NCBI GenBank assembly: GCA_965363725.1
Contig: CBDTUS010000003.1
Coordinates: 1 to 54,320 of the forward strand
Reading direction: 5' to 3'
DNA length: 54,320 bases
DNA from: JAGLCY01 sp965363725
Lineage (GTDB): Bacteria > Krumholzibacteriota > Krumholzibacteriia > LZORAL124-64-63
A program made the translations under genes and the position numbers. Below are positions 42,948 to 51,499 of this stretch, one piece after another (the stretch's first letter is position 1; the number at the start of each line of letters is the position of its first letter). The notes beneath the pieces are model-generated. The model saw only the letters and a program-made list of their open reading frames with translations. It did no database searches and was not told where the DNA came from.

Positions 42948-44477
42948 ATGGGATTGCGATCGCTGGCGAGTTTTCCCGTCTATCCCTTTCTGGTGGCGGC
43001 CTTGCCGGTCATCTATTTCTACGAGGCCCATTTTCGGACCCTGAACGGTGGCGACGGCACTCGGCTTTTAATCCTGTACGGGGTGGTCACCGCCCTTCTG
43101 CTGGCCTTAGGGCGCGTTCTCTGGAAGGACATCCACCGTTCGGCCCTGGTGGTGGCGCCATTGGCCGTGGTTCTGTTCCTGGGCGGCAAGACGGGGGACA
43201 CCGCAGCCCTGGTGTTTCTGGCGGCAGCTTTGGGGCTGGGGATCCTGTTGAAATGGCGACCCTTCGATGCCCGGCCCGCCTCCTCGATTCTCAACGTGAC
43301 CTGCTTGGTACTGGCCGCTCTGCCCATCATCCAGACCGTAAGAGATCACTGGGCCAAGGAGTCTCCCGAGCCCACGGCCCTCTTCCGGGAATCCCTGGAT
43401 CTTCCCCGGGGATCCGGTCCCTTGCCGGACATCTACTACCTTGTGCTTGACGGGCTGGGCCAACCGGAGTTCCTGGAACATGAGTTCGGACTGTCGCCCC
43501 AGGTGGTCGAGGGCGTGCTCCGGGAACGCGGCTTTGAGGTCATGCGGCGGGCCAAGGCCAACTATCCCCAGACCGCGCTGTCCCTGGCCTCCACCTTGAA
43601 CGTCGGCCTTGTGCAGGACCTGTTGACCATACCCGACCCGGAGTGCACCGACCGGCGCGCCCTGGCTCATCTGGTGTCTGAGAACCGGGTGGTCCGCGCA
43701 CTCAGTGATTTGGGGTACGACCTGGTGACTTTTCCTTCGGGCTATCCGTTGGCCCGAATGGCGGGAGCGGCCCGCCGCCACCACCCGGTAATCGATCCCA
43801 ACTTCCTGGAGTACTACACCCTCGAAGACGGCGCCCTGCCCCTGGTGCAGCGGCTTCTGGGCCACGGCCCGGCCGACTTGTCCTTCGGCCTCCGCAGGAA
43901 CCGGCTGGAATACGTATTCGACCACCTGGCCCGGGCCCGCGTCGGTATCCCCGCCGGGCGCCCGGTATTCGTTTTCGCCCACATCATGGCGCCCCATCCA
44001 CCCTTCGTATTCCGCCGCACCGGGGAAGGAAGGCGGTCCCTGAGCACCTTCTCCTTTGCCGACGGCAGCCACTGGTACGACCATCACGGGCACAACGACC
44101 GGTCTTACGTTGAACTTTACGGCGAACAGCTGACCTACGTCATGGAGCGGCTGGGCGAGGCGGTGGACGCCATCCTCGAGTCGTCCCTGAGGCCTCCGGT
44201 GATCCTCGTGCAGGGCGATCACGGTCCGGGAAGCAGGCTGCACCACGAACGGTTTACCGATACGGATTTACGGGAGCGACTCGGTATATTCAATGCCTGG
44301 TACCTGCCACCGGGATTCGATCTGGACCTGGCTGAAGGACAGTCTGCCTTGAATACCTTTCCCGCACTTTTCAACGCCCTCTTCGGAGCCGGTCTGCCCT
44401 ACCAGCCGGATCGGCATTTTTTTGCCCGGATGAGCAGCCCCTATGCCTATCGGGAATGGGATCCAAAGGCCGACTAA
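42948..44477 (+). CDS. Membrane-anchored sulfatase-fold (alkaline phosphatase superfamily) protein
   Basis: A 509-residue protein with about five membrane helices in the first 145 residues, followed by an extracytoplasmic domain with alkaline-phosphatase-superfamily marks: DIYYLVLDGLGQPEFL (metal-binding Asp), NYPQTALSLASTLN (likely Thr/Ser nucleophile region), FVFAHIMAPHPPFVF and VILVQGDHGPGS (second metal site). Proteins of this plan include lipoteichoic acid synthases and phosphoethanolamine transferases, but many 'sulfatase-like' members are uncharacterised; an envelope-modifying role is inference. ATG at 42948 with CGGAGG 5 bp upstream. It follows hslU by 22 bp. Confidence 0.78.
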   Translation: MGLRSLASFPVYPFLVAALPVIYFYEAHFRTLNGGDGTRLLILYGVVTALLLALGRVLWKDIHRSALVVAPLAVVLFLGGKTGDTAALVFLAAALGLGILLKWRPFDARPASSILNVTCLVLAALPIIQTVRDHWAKESPEPTALFRESLDLPRGSGPLPDIYYLVLDGLGQPEFLEHEFGLSPQVVEGVLRERGFEVMRRAKANYPQTALSLASTLNVGLVQDLLTIPDPECTDRRALAHLVSENRVVRALSDLGYDLVTFPSGYPLARMAGAARRHHPVIDPNFLEYYTLEDGALPLVQRLLGHGPADLSFGLRRNRLEYVFDHLARARVGIPAGRPVFVFAHIMAPHPPFVFRRTGEGRRSLSTFSFADGSHWYDHHGHNDRSYVELYGEQLTYVMERLGEAVDAILESSLRPPVILVQGDHGPGSRLHHERFTDTDLRERLGIFNAWYLPPGFDLDLAEGQSALNTFPALFNALFGAGLPYQPDRHFFARMSSPYAYREWDPKAD

Positions 44478-44482
44478 ACAGG

Positions 44483-44510
44483 TGGACTCCCCGGGCGGAT
44501 GCGCTATTTT
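44483..44510 (+). promoter_or_regulatory. Possible promoter with overlapping palindrome before argF
   Basis: TGGACT (44483-44488), 16-bp spacer, TATTTT (44505-44510), both 4 of 6 matches. The -10 lies inside the small inverted repeat CGCTA-TTTT-TAGCG (44502-44515), which could be an operator or a weak hairpin. It does not look like an ArgR box. Confidence 0.3.
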
Positions 44511-44558
44511 TAGCGGGCACCACTGGCGACGATTTCCTGAACTGCGGAGGTAGCGACC

Positions 44559-45473
44559 TTGGCCGACAATAAGGATTTCCTGGCGATCGACGACTACAGC
44601 ACGGAAGACCTCCGGGCCATGCTCACCCTGGCCCGCGAGCAGAAACCCCTGGCCCGCGAGCACCGGCTGCCGCACACCCACCCCAACCGCGTGCTGGCCT
44701 GCGTCTTCGCCAAACCCAGCCTGAGAACCCGGGTGAGTTTCGAGGTCGGCTTCCGGCAACTGGGCGGCGAGACCCTTTTCATCACCGACAAGGAAATCGG
44801 TCTGGGCACCCGCGAATCCGTCTACGACGTGGCCCAGGTCATGAGCCGTTTCGCCGACGGCATCATGATCCGCTGGTTCGATCACCAGGAAGTGGTGGAC
44901 CTGGCGACCCACGCCACCGTGCCGGTCATCAACGGCTTGACCGACCTTTCGCACCCCTGCCAGGTCATGGCCGACATCATGACCGTGGAAGAGCACCTGG
45001 GCACCATCGACGGCAAGACCGTGGTCATGGTCGGCGACGGGAACAACCTGGCCAACAGCTGGTTGAATGCCTCCATCAGGTTCCCCTTCAATTTCATCCT
45101 GGCCTGTCCCGAAGGATACCTGCCCGACGAAGGCGTCATGCAGAAGGCCGAAGCCGCCGGCGCCTCCTTCATGATCACCCACGACCCTCGTGAAGCGGTT
45201 GAGGGCGCCCACGTCATCTACAGCGACGCCTTCTACAGCATGGGCCAGGAGGAGGAGGCCAAGAAACGCCGCCGGGATTTCGCGCCCTTCCAGATCACCG
45301 CGGACCTATTGGCCGGTGCGGATGCGGGTCACATCGTTCTGCACTGCCTGCCCGCCCACCGGGGCGAGGAGATCACGGACGAGGTCATGGACGGGCCCCA
45401 TTCCGTGGTGTTCGACGAGGCCGAGAACCGGATGCACGCCCAGCGTGCCATCATGGCCACACTCATCCGTTAG
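44559..45473 (+). CDS. argF: Ornithine carbamoyltransferase
   Basis: Makes citrulline from ornithine and carbamoyl phosphate in arginine synthesis. The 304-residue product has the carbamoyl-phosphate site KPSLRTRVSFEVG (near 51-63), HPCQVMAD (near 136), GDGNNLANSW, DAFYSMGQEEE and the ornithine-binding HCLPAHRGEEI near the C-terminus. These fit ornithine rather than aspartate transcarbamylases. The TTG start at 44559 has GGAGG 8 bp upstream. It is the first gene of a unit that continues into a lipoprotein and dapF-dapA-dapB. Confidence 0.93.
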   Translation: MADNKDFLAIDDYSTEDLRAMLTLAREQKPLAREHRLPHTHPNRVLACVFAKPSLRTRVSFEVGFRQLGGETLFITDKEIGLGTRESVYDVAQVMSRFADGIMIRWFDHQEVVDLATHATVPVINGLTDLSHPCQVMADIMTVEEHLGTIDGKTVVMVGDGNNLANSWLNASIRFPFNFILACPEGYLPDEGVMQKAEAAGASFMITHDPREAVEGAHVIYSDAFYSMGQEEEAKKRRRDFAPFQITADLLAGADAGHIVLHCLPAHRGEEITDEVMDGPHSVVFDEAENRMHAQRAIMATLIR

Positions 45474-45482
45474 GGGTTCGAT

Positions 45483-46772
45483 ATCCGGGTAAAACGGGGC
45501 AGGTATCAGGGGAAACAGGGACGACGCCTGGCGTTCACCGCCGCGCTGGCGGCGAGCCTTGTCCTGGCCGCGGCCTGCGCCGTGGTGGAGCCGCCTCCGG
45601 GCGGGCCCGTCGATATCACGGAACCCCGGCTCGAGGCGATGTCCCCCGATTCGGGAGTGGTCGGCCTCGGGGACCTGACCACCATCCGCCTGACCTTCTC
45701 CGAAAAGATGGATCGCACCAGCGCGGTCACCTGGCTTCATTTCTTTCCCGACCAGCGGATCCGTCATACCAAGTGGCACGGTGCCTTGGAAGCCGAGATC
45801 ATCCTGGAAAACCCCCTGCCGCCCGACACGGTCATCGTGGTCGAGGTCGCCGGGGGCATGCGTGATGCGCACAAGGTCAAGAACCACCGCAGCCGACGGT
45901 TCCCGATCGCGACTGCGGATTCCCTGCCGACTGGCACCATCACCGGCGTTCTCATCATGGCCGATTCGGCCGTGACCCTCGGTGTGGTCGAGCTGTTCGA
46001 CATCCCGCCCGACACCGTGGAATATTTCCAGCAACCGCTTCTGCGGAGGACCGCCACGGACGAGAACGGAGCCTACCGGTTCGACTGGCTCCCTGTTCCG
46101 GGTGGGCCCTGGCTGATGCGGGCGTATACGGACCCCGACAACAACCTTCGCCCCGGAGAACGCGACGCCCAGAGGCTGGTGCCCGACACCCTGTCGCTGA
46201 CCCTGGAGGAGCCTGCGGCGTCGGCGGGTGTGACCACCCTGTTCGACTTCAACACTCCGGGCAGGATCTTGGTGAGGCCTTTCAATCCTCCTCTGGAAGA
46301 CGGGGTGGTGCGAGCCTGGTCTCTGGCCATGGCCGAGGATGACACGGGCTGGGTTCCCGCGCCGGAAACCGGGGACCGCAACCCCATCTATCCGCTTGAC
46401 CCCACCGCCGGCGGTATTCTGGAAGAGGTCAAATCCGGCCTGGCCCGGGTCATATTCTTCGTGGACGTGGACGGAGATTCCACCTTCAGCGGTATACCTG
46501 ATTCCCTGTTGGCTGCTGTTCCCGATTCCTTGCGCTCTACCGCGGACGATACCTCCGCTGCTGGGCTGTGGTTCCTGGAGCCTTGGTTCATGGCCGACGG
46601 TATCGAAGTGGAACCCGGACTGGACACGGAGTTCCAGCCGCCGGTGGCCGTATTCTCGCTCACGCCCTGGACGGCCCCGGAACCCGAACCCGTCCTGCCC
46701 GACAGTCTGATGCCGCCTGGCCTGGGCGAGGCTGCAGGGGACACCTTGAGCCCCCCCAAGGAGGACGAATGA
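45483..46772 (+). CDS. Lipoprotein with bacterial Ig-like domain; start codon non-canonical
   Basis: The frame is open from the argF stop. It encodes a basic stretch (KRGRYQGKQGRR), a hydrophobic core (LAFTAALAASLVLAAAC) and a Cys, i.e. a lipoprotein signal, but contains no ATG, GTG or TTG before GTG 45582, which lies after the Cys. AGGGG at 45472-45476 is 6 bp before an in-frame ATC at 45483, which I use as a provisional start; CTG 45528 is another option, or a base error removed the start. The mature part has an SbsA/Big_5-type Ig-like domain (about 55-145; LTFSEKMDRTSAVTW), a carboxypeptidase-regulatory-like beta domain (about 160-230; TDENGAYRFDWLP) and a Pro/Asp-rich end. Function unknown; probably envelope-facing. 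The stop overlaps dapF. Confidence 0.7.
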   Translation: MRVKRGRYQGKQGRRLAFTAALAASLVLAAACAVVEPPPGGPVDITEPRLEAMSPDSGVVGLGDLTTIRLTFSEKMDRTSAVTWLHFFPDQRIRHTKWHGALEAEIILENPLPPDTVIVVEVAGGMRDAHKVKNHRSRRFPIATADSLPTGTITGVLIMADSAVTLGVVELFDIPPDTVEYFQQPLLRRTATDENGAYRFDWLPVPGGPWLMRAYTDPDNNLRPGERDAQRLVPDTLSLTLEEPAASAGVTTLFDFNTPGRILVRPFNPPLEDGVVRAWSLAMAEDDTGWVPAPETGDRNPIYPLDPTAGGILEEVKSGLARVIFFVDVDGDSTFSGIPDSLLAAVPDSLRSTADDTSAAGLWFLEPWFMADGIEVEPGLDTEFQPPVAVFSLTPWTAPEPEPVLPDSLMPPGLGEAAGDTLSPPKEDE

Positions 46773-47587
46773 CCCGCACGACTTCATTCGTCAAGATGCA
46801 CGGCGCCGGAAACGATTTCATCATGCTGGACCAACGGCATCTGGATGGGGTCCGCATCGAAGCGCACCGGATCGCCTCCCTGTGCGACCGGAGGACCGGC
46901 GTGGGGGCGGACGGCCTGATCATCATCGGTCCCAGCGCTATCGAGGGCGTCGATTTCCGCATGACCTATTTCAACGCCGACGGGGGCGAGGCCGAGATGT
47001 GCGGCAACGGGGCGCGTTGCAGCGTGAGTTTCGCCCACGAACTGGGGCTGGTGGACCGGACCTGCCGGTTCGAAACCGGCGCCGGGCTGCTGGAAGGGAC
47101 CTGGCACGGGCCAGAGGATGTGGAAGTCACCCTGACCCCCTGGCAGGATCTGGCCCTGAATATCGACGCGGGAACATCCCCCTGGCCCGCGTTTCATTTC
47201 GTCAACACCGGCGTGCCGCACCTGGTCATCCCCGTGCAGGACATCGAAGACGTGCCCCTGGTCGAGTGGGGGTTCCGACTGCGTCACCACGATCGATTCG
47301 CACCCCAGGGGACCAACGTCAACTGGGTGGCGCTTGACGAGCCCTCGGGGCACTACCTCATGCGGACCTACGAGCGCGGCGTGGAAGCCGAAACCCTGGC
47401 CTGCGGGACTGGCGCCTCCGCCGTGGCGGTGGTACTGTGCCGGTTGGGGGATGCGGAAAGCCCCGTGCACCTGCGCACCCGGGGCGGAGACCTGCTGACG
47501 GTGAGCGTCGACATGGAAAAGAACCAATTGCGACTGCGCGGCCCGGCCGTGGCCAGCTTCAAGGGAGAGGTCCGGATCGATGAGTAA
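46769..47587 (+). CDS. dapF: Diaminopimelate epimerase
   Basis: Interconverts LL- and meso-diaminopimelate for lysine and peptidoglycan synthesis without cofactor. The 272-residue protein shows KMHGAGNDFIMLD at the head, the first active-site cysteine in AEMCGNGARC, the second in LACGTGASAVAV, and the PQGTNVNWV block. The ATG at 46769 has AAGGAGG upstream and overlaps the previous stop by four bases (ATGA). dapA begins 8 bp before its stop. Both catalytic cysteines are present. Confidence 0.96.
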   Translation: MTRTTSFVKMHGAGNDFIMLDQRHLDGVRIEAHRIASLCDRRTGVGADGLIIIGPSAIEGVDFRMTYFNADGGEAEMCGNGARCSVSFAHELGLVDRTCRFETGAGLLEGTWHGPEDVEVTLTPWQDLALNIDAGTSPWPAFHFVNTGVPHLVIPVQDIEDVPLVEWGFRLRHHDRFAPQGTNVNWVALDEPSGHYLMRTYERGVEAETLACGTGASAVAVVLCRLGDAESPVHLRTRGGDLLTVSVDMEKNQLRLRGPAVASFKGEVRIDE

Positions 47588-48497
47588 CAAAACCTGGGAT
47601 ATGCCCGACGGGGTCTACACCGCCCTGGTCACCCCCTTCGCCGACGGTCAGCTCGACAAGAATGCCTGGCGGATCCTGGTCCAGCGTCAGATCGACGCGG
47701 GCGTGGCCGGCATCGTTCCGGCTGGATGCACCGGGGAGGCGGCCACACTCATTCTCCAGGAGAAGGAGTGGATGGTCCGCACGGCGGTGGAGATGTGCGT
47801 CGGCAAGTGCGCCGTCGTCGCCGGGTCCGGATCCAACTCCACCGAACTTACCGTGGAGCTGACCCGACTGGTCAAGGACTGGGGGGCGGACGCGGCCATG
47901 CTCATTTCCCCCTACTACAACAAGCCGCAGCAGCACGGACTGCTCGCCCACTACCGGACCGTGGCCCGGGCCGTCGACATTCCCCTCGTCCTGTACAACG
48001 TCCCCGGCCGTACCGCGGTGAACATCCTGCCCGAAACCGCCGCCGAGCTCGGTGCCGAACCCAACATCGTGGCCCTCAAGGAAGCCAGCGGCGACCTCGC
48101 GCAGATCGAAGAAGCAATCGGCCGCTGCGACCTCAAGGTATTTTCCGGTGACGATGGATTGAATTTCCAGATCTTTGGAATGGGCGGACGGGGGGCCATC
48201 AGCGTGGTCAGCAACCTGCTGCCCGGTGCCATGGCCCGGTTGTGGCAGGCCTGGGTCCGGGGCGACATCAACCAGGCCTGGCCCATGAGCCGCGCCTTCG
48301 ACCCGATCACCGCCGCCTGTTTCGTGGAAAGCAATCCCGTGCCGGTCAAGGAGCTCCTGTCCCTGGCCGGATTGTGCCGCCGGGATCCCCGGCTGCCCCT
48401 GATGCCGGTGACAGAACACAGCCTTACCTTCCTGCTCCAGTTCTACGAAGGCACCCTCAAGGAACTGATGGCGAGGGATTTGGATGGTGTGTCTTGA
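47580..48497 (+). CDS. dapA: 4-hydroxy-tetrahydrodipicolinate synthase
   Basis: Condenses pyruvate with aspartate semialdehyde, the first committed step to diaminopimelate. The 305-residue TIM-barrel protein has AGCTGEAATL (the GTTGE-type loop, here GCTGE), YYNKPQQHGLLAHYR, LYNVPGRT with the catalytic tyrosine, and VALKEASGDL with the Schiff-base lysine. The ATG at 47580 lies in the end of dapF; dapB begins in its stop codon region, so the three dap genes are tightly coupled. Confidence 0.96.
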   Translation: MSNKTWDMPDGVYTALVTPFADGQLDKNAWRILVQRQIDAGVAGIVPAGCTGEAATLILQEKEWMVRTAVEMCVGKCAVVAGSGSNSTELTVELTRLVKDWGADAAMLISPYYNKPQQHGLLAHYRTVARAVDIPLVLYNVPGRTAVNILPETAAELGAEPNIVALKEASGDLAQIEEAIGRCDLKVFSGDDGLNFQIFGMGGRGAISVVSNLLPGAMARLWQAWVRGDINQAWPMSRAFDPITAACFVESNPVPVKELLSLAGLCRRDPRLPLMPVTEHSLTFLLQFYEGTLKELMARDLDGVS

Positions 48498-49237
48498 TTG
48501 AGGTCGTCGTTCACGGCGCCGAAGGGCGCATGGGTGTCCTGATCACCGAACTGGTGGTCCAGGCTCCGGACATGTCACTGGCCGGCCTGGTGACTGAACC
48601 CGGCGGAGGAAAACCCGCCGGTGCTTTCCATCCCGACCTACCCCTGACGCCCCAGGACCGGATGGCTGACGAGCTTCCCGGGGGATGTGTCATCATCGAT
48701 TTCTCCCTGGCTGCTGCCCTCGACGGGCTCCTGGAGCAGGCCCGGGCCCTGGCCGCGCCCCTGGTCGTCGGGACCACGGGTTTTTCGCGGGAACAGCAGG
48801 AAAAGCTGGCCGCCCACGCCCGCGTCTCTGGCGTGGTCCAGGCCGCCAATTTCAGCGTGGGCATTCCCGCCCTGGAAATGCTGCTGCAACTGCTCGCCCG
48901 CACCCTGCCCGCAGGGTTCGACGCCGAGCAGGTGGAGACCCATCACATCACCAAGCTGGACCAGCCCAGCGGGACCGCCCGGCACCTGGCCCGGACCTAC
49001 GCCGACCTCCGGGATACGGATTCGCCGCCGACCCATTCCCAGAGGTTGGGGGGTGTCATCGGGGAGCACACCTGGACCTTCAGCGACCAGGAGGAGACCC
49101 TGGTGCTGACCCACCGGGCTCATTCCCGTCAGGCGTTTCTGCGTGGCATTCTACCCGCGGTGAGATTCGTGAACCATCGCAAGCCGGGGATGTTCGGACT
49201 GGTGGATGTACTCAAAGGAATGGCCGACCCGGATTGA
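48494..49237 (+). CDS. dapB: 4-hydroxy-tetrahydrodipicolinate reductase
   Basis: Reduces the DapA product with NAD(P)H. The 247-residue protein has a Rossmann start (IEVVVHGAEGRMG), VVGTTGFS, the AANFSVGIPALEML block and the substrate/active-site motif ETHHITKLDQPSGTA. It is somewhat shorter than E. coli DapB (273). The TTG start at 48494 overlaps the dapA stop (TTGA). The next diaminopimelate step (dapD/E or dapL) is not in the window. Confidence 0.94.
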   Translation: MIEVVVHGAEGRMGVLITELVVQAPDMSLAGLVTEPGGGKPAGAFHPDLPLTPQDRMADELPGGCVIIDFSLAAALDGLLEQARALAAPLVVGTTGFSREQQEKLAAHARVSGVVQAANFSVGIPALEMLLQLLARTLPAGFDAEQVETHHITKLDQPSGTARHLARTYADLRDTDSPPTHSQRLGGVIGEHTWTFSDQEETLVLTHRAHSRQAFLRGILPAVRFVNHRKPGMFGLVDVLKGMADPD

Positions 49238-49247
49238 TCAATTGATC
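49236..49247. repeat. 12-bp perfect palindrome at the dapB stop
   Basis: GATCAATTGATC overlaps the dapB stop codon and contains two GATC sites. It is too short and AT-rich for a terminator. The following ~55 bp to the rpsT stop hold small GC-rich inverted repeats but no T-run, so I see no clear terminator for either convergent unit. Confidence 0.4.
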
Positions 49248-49303
49248 GCTCGGATCGGCCTTGAGGCGGTTTGGCCGCAGCCTTCAGGCTTACCTGGTCT
49301 GGC

Positions 49304-49561
49304 CTACTTGGCGGCGGCAGCGGCCATGCGGCTCTTGAGCCTGGCGGCACGCTTCTTCGGCATGAGACCCTTGCGGGCCTGAGTGTCGATCAGGCTGTAC
49401 ATGGCCGTCAGGGACGTGGCCTTTCCCTCGGGTTCAGCCTGGCCGATCTCGGCGCGATAGGTCTTGATCTGGGCGCGCATCATGGCCCGGTTCTGCCGGT
49501 TCCGCTCGTTGCGCTTCTGGCTGGTGACCAGCCGTTTTTTGCAGCTTTTGTTATGCGGCAC
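49304..49561 (-). CDS. rpsT: 30S ribosomal protein S20
   Basis: S20 binds 16S rRNA in the small subunit. The 85-residue, lysine/arginine-rich protein reads MPHNKSCKKRLVTSQKRNER at the start and has SLIDTQARKGLMPKKRAARLKSRM near the end (in adjoining blocks), the S20 pattern, with the usual alanine-rich C-terminus (AAAAAK). I chose the GTG whose first base is 49561, because GGAGG lies 7 bp upstream; a TTG two codons earlier leaves only 1 bp and adds residues foreign to S20. It is monocistronic and diverges from uvrC. Confidence 0.95.
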   Translation of the reverse strand: MPHNKSCKKRLVTSQKRNERNRQNRAMMRAQIKTYRAEIGQAEPEGKATSLTAMYSLIDTQARKGLMPKKRAARLKSRMAAAAAK

Positions 49562-49596
49562 TTTCAAACCTCCGTTAAAGTCTTTTCAGGCGCGGG

Positions 49597-49625
49597 AATT
49601 TAACAGGACAAACCGGACATGTCAA
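49597..49625 (-). promoter_or_regulatory. Promoter of rpsT, overlapping the uvrC start codon
   Basis: On the minus strand, perfect TTGACA (49620-49625), 17-bp spacer and TAAATT (49597-49602, 4 of 6). Transcription would start near 49590, about 30 bp before rpsT. The -35 box covers the second and third bases of the uvrC ATG and its next codons. Confidence 0.6.
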
Positions 49626-51499
49626 GGGAACCCAAGTCCAAATCGGCAAAGGAAAAGCAGCATCTGGGAGGGTCCGGTGAGCTGGAGGCCAAGCTGGGCC
49701 TGCTGCCCGACGCCCCCGGGGTCTATCTCCACAAGAACCGACAAGGCAAGGTCATCTACGTTGGTAAAGCCAACCGGTTGAACCAGCGGGTCCGCTCCTA
49801 TTTTCGCTCAGGAGGCGAAAAGGACGCCAAAACCGAGATCCTGGTGCGGAAAATCCGGGATTTCGACTACATCGTCACCGATTCGGCCACGGACGCCCTG
49901 GTCCTGGAAAACCAGCTCATCAAGGAATACCGGCCCCTGTACAACGTCCGGCTCAAGGACGACAAGCAGTATCCCTACATCCGGATCTCCCTCGGCGAGC
50001 CCTTCCCGCGGGTGTCCGTGGTCCGCCGCCTGGAACCCGACGGGGCCCGGTATTTCGGCCCCTTCACTGACGTGGGCGCCATGCGGGAGACCCTGAAATT
50101 CGCCGCCGGGGCCTTCCAGATACGGACCTGCCATCTCGATCTGCCCGGCCAGACCGTGGAGCGGGCCTGCCTGGACTGGCAGATCGGCCGCTGCAGCGCT
50201 CCCTGCGTCGGCTACGACACCCAGGAGGATTACCGGGCCAAGGTCATGCGGATGGTCCGCTTCCTTTCAGGGGCCGAGGGGGCGGTCCTGAAAGAGTTGC
50301 GCGCCGAGATGGACGGGTGTTCGGAGCGCCTCGAGTTCGAGGAGGCCGGCCGCCTGCGGGATCTCATCGCCAAGCTGGACCGAACGACGAGCCGCAGCCG
50401 GCCCGTGGCCGGCATTCGGGGGGATTGCGATCTGGTCGGTCTGGCCCGCGACGGGGAAAACGCCTCCGGGGTGGTCTTGCGGGTGCGTGGTGGACACATC
50501 CTGACCACCCATCACTTCCTGCTGGCCGACAAACTCGACCGTGGCCTGGACGCCTTCATGGCCCAGCTGCTGAGGGAATACTATCCCCGCGCCGGCGATC
50601 TGCCTCCGGAGATCCTGTTGTCCTGCCCGGTGGAGCAGATCGAGGCCTGGCAGGACTGGTTGGCCGGTCTGCGCGGGGCCCGGGTGACGGTCAGGCATCC
50701 CCAGCGAGGGGCCAAGAAGGAAGCCGTGGAACTGGCCCACACCAATGCCGCCTTCAAGCTGCGGGAGGTGAAGCTGCGCCGGGACCTGGCCCAGACCCAC
50801 AAGGTGACCCCGGGCGACATCCAGCTTCAGGAGGCGCTCGACCTGCATTCGGTACCCGAGACCATCGAGTGTTTCGACATCTCCAATTTCCAGGGCAAGG
50901 AAACGGTGGCATCCCTGGTTTTTTTCAAGGGCGATCGACCGCTCAAGTCGCGCTACCGCCGCTTCCGCATCAAGACGGTCGAGGGGGTGGACGACTTCGC
51001 CAGCATGGCGGAGGTGCTGAGTCGGTATTACGGCCGTCTGGTGGCCAAGGAAATGCGTCCGGCCGATCTCGTGGTCGTCGATGGAGGAGCCGGGCAGCTG
51101 TCCGTTGCCCGGGAGGTGCTGGCCCGCTACGGCTTCCACGACACGCAGCTGATCGGGCTGGCCAAACGGGAAGAGACCATCCACCGGGAAGGCGGGACAT
51201 TGAACCTGTCCCGCAGCAGCGAAGCGCTCAAACTGCTGCAAAGGGTGCGGGACGAAGCCCACCGCTTCGCGATCACCTACCACCGGCTGTTGCGGGACAA
51301 GAAAACCACCGCCAGCGAACTGGATCTCATCCCGGGCATCGGGCGCATCAAGAAGCTATCCCTGTTGCACCACTTCGGTTCGGTGGCCAGGATCCGGGCG
51401 GCGGAATCCGGGGATCTGGCGCTGGTGCGTGGCATCAACCGCCATGACGTGGTGGCCATCCGGGAATTCTTTGCCAACCGGCCGGAGGCAATCGAATGA
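49619..51499 (+). CDS. uvrC: Excinuclease ABC subunit C
   Basis: Makes both incisions in UvrABC nucleotide excision repair. The 626-residue product has the GIY-YIG nuclease domain (about 25-110; PGVYLHKNRQGKVIYVGKA, VLENQLIKEYRPLYNVRLKDDKQYP in two parts), a cysteine cluster (CLDWQIGRCSAPC), a UVR motif (LEFEEAGRLRDLI near 240), the RNase H-like second nuclease (about 395-545; FDISNFQGKETVASLV, DLVVVDGGAGQL) and C-terminal HhH motifs (LDLIPGIGRIKK). ATG start with an AGGA at 10 bp. It overlaps xerD by four bases (ATGA). Confidence 0.97.
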   Translation: MSREPKSKSAKEKQHLGGSGELEAKLGLLPDAPGVYLHKNRQGKVIYVGKANRLNQRVRSYFRSGGEKDAKTEILVRKIRDFDYIVTDSATDALVLENQLIKEYRPLYNVRLKDDKQYPYIRISLGEPFPRVSVVRRLEPDGARYFGPFTDVGAMRETLKFAAGAFQIRTCHLDLPGQTVERACLDWQIGRCSAPCVGYDTQEDYRAKVMRMVRFLSGAEGAVLKELRAEMDGCSERLEFEEAGRLRDLIAKLDRTTSRSRPVAGIRGDCDLVGLARDGENASGVVLRVRGGHILTTHHFLLADKLDRGLDAFMAQLLREYYPRAGDLPPEILLSCPVEQIEAWQDWLAGLRGARVTVRHPQRGAKKEAVELAHTNAAFKLREVKLRRDLAQTHKVTPGDIQLQEALDLHSVPETIECFDISNFQGKETVASLVFFKGDRPLKSRYRRFRIKTVEGVDDFASMAEVLSRYYGRLVAKEMRPADLVVVDGGAGQLSVAREVLARYGFHDTQLIGLAKREETIHREGGTLNLSRSSEALKLLQRVRDEAHRFAITYHRLLRDKKTTASELDLIPGIGRIKKLSLLHHFGSVARIRAAESGDLALVRGINRHDVVAIREFFANRPEAIE

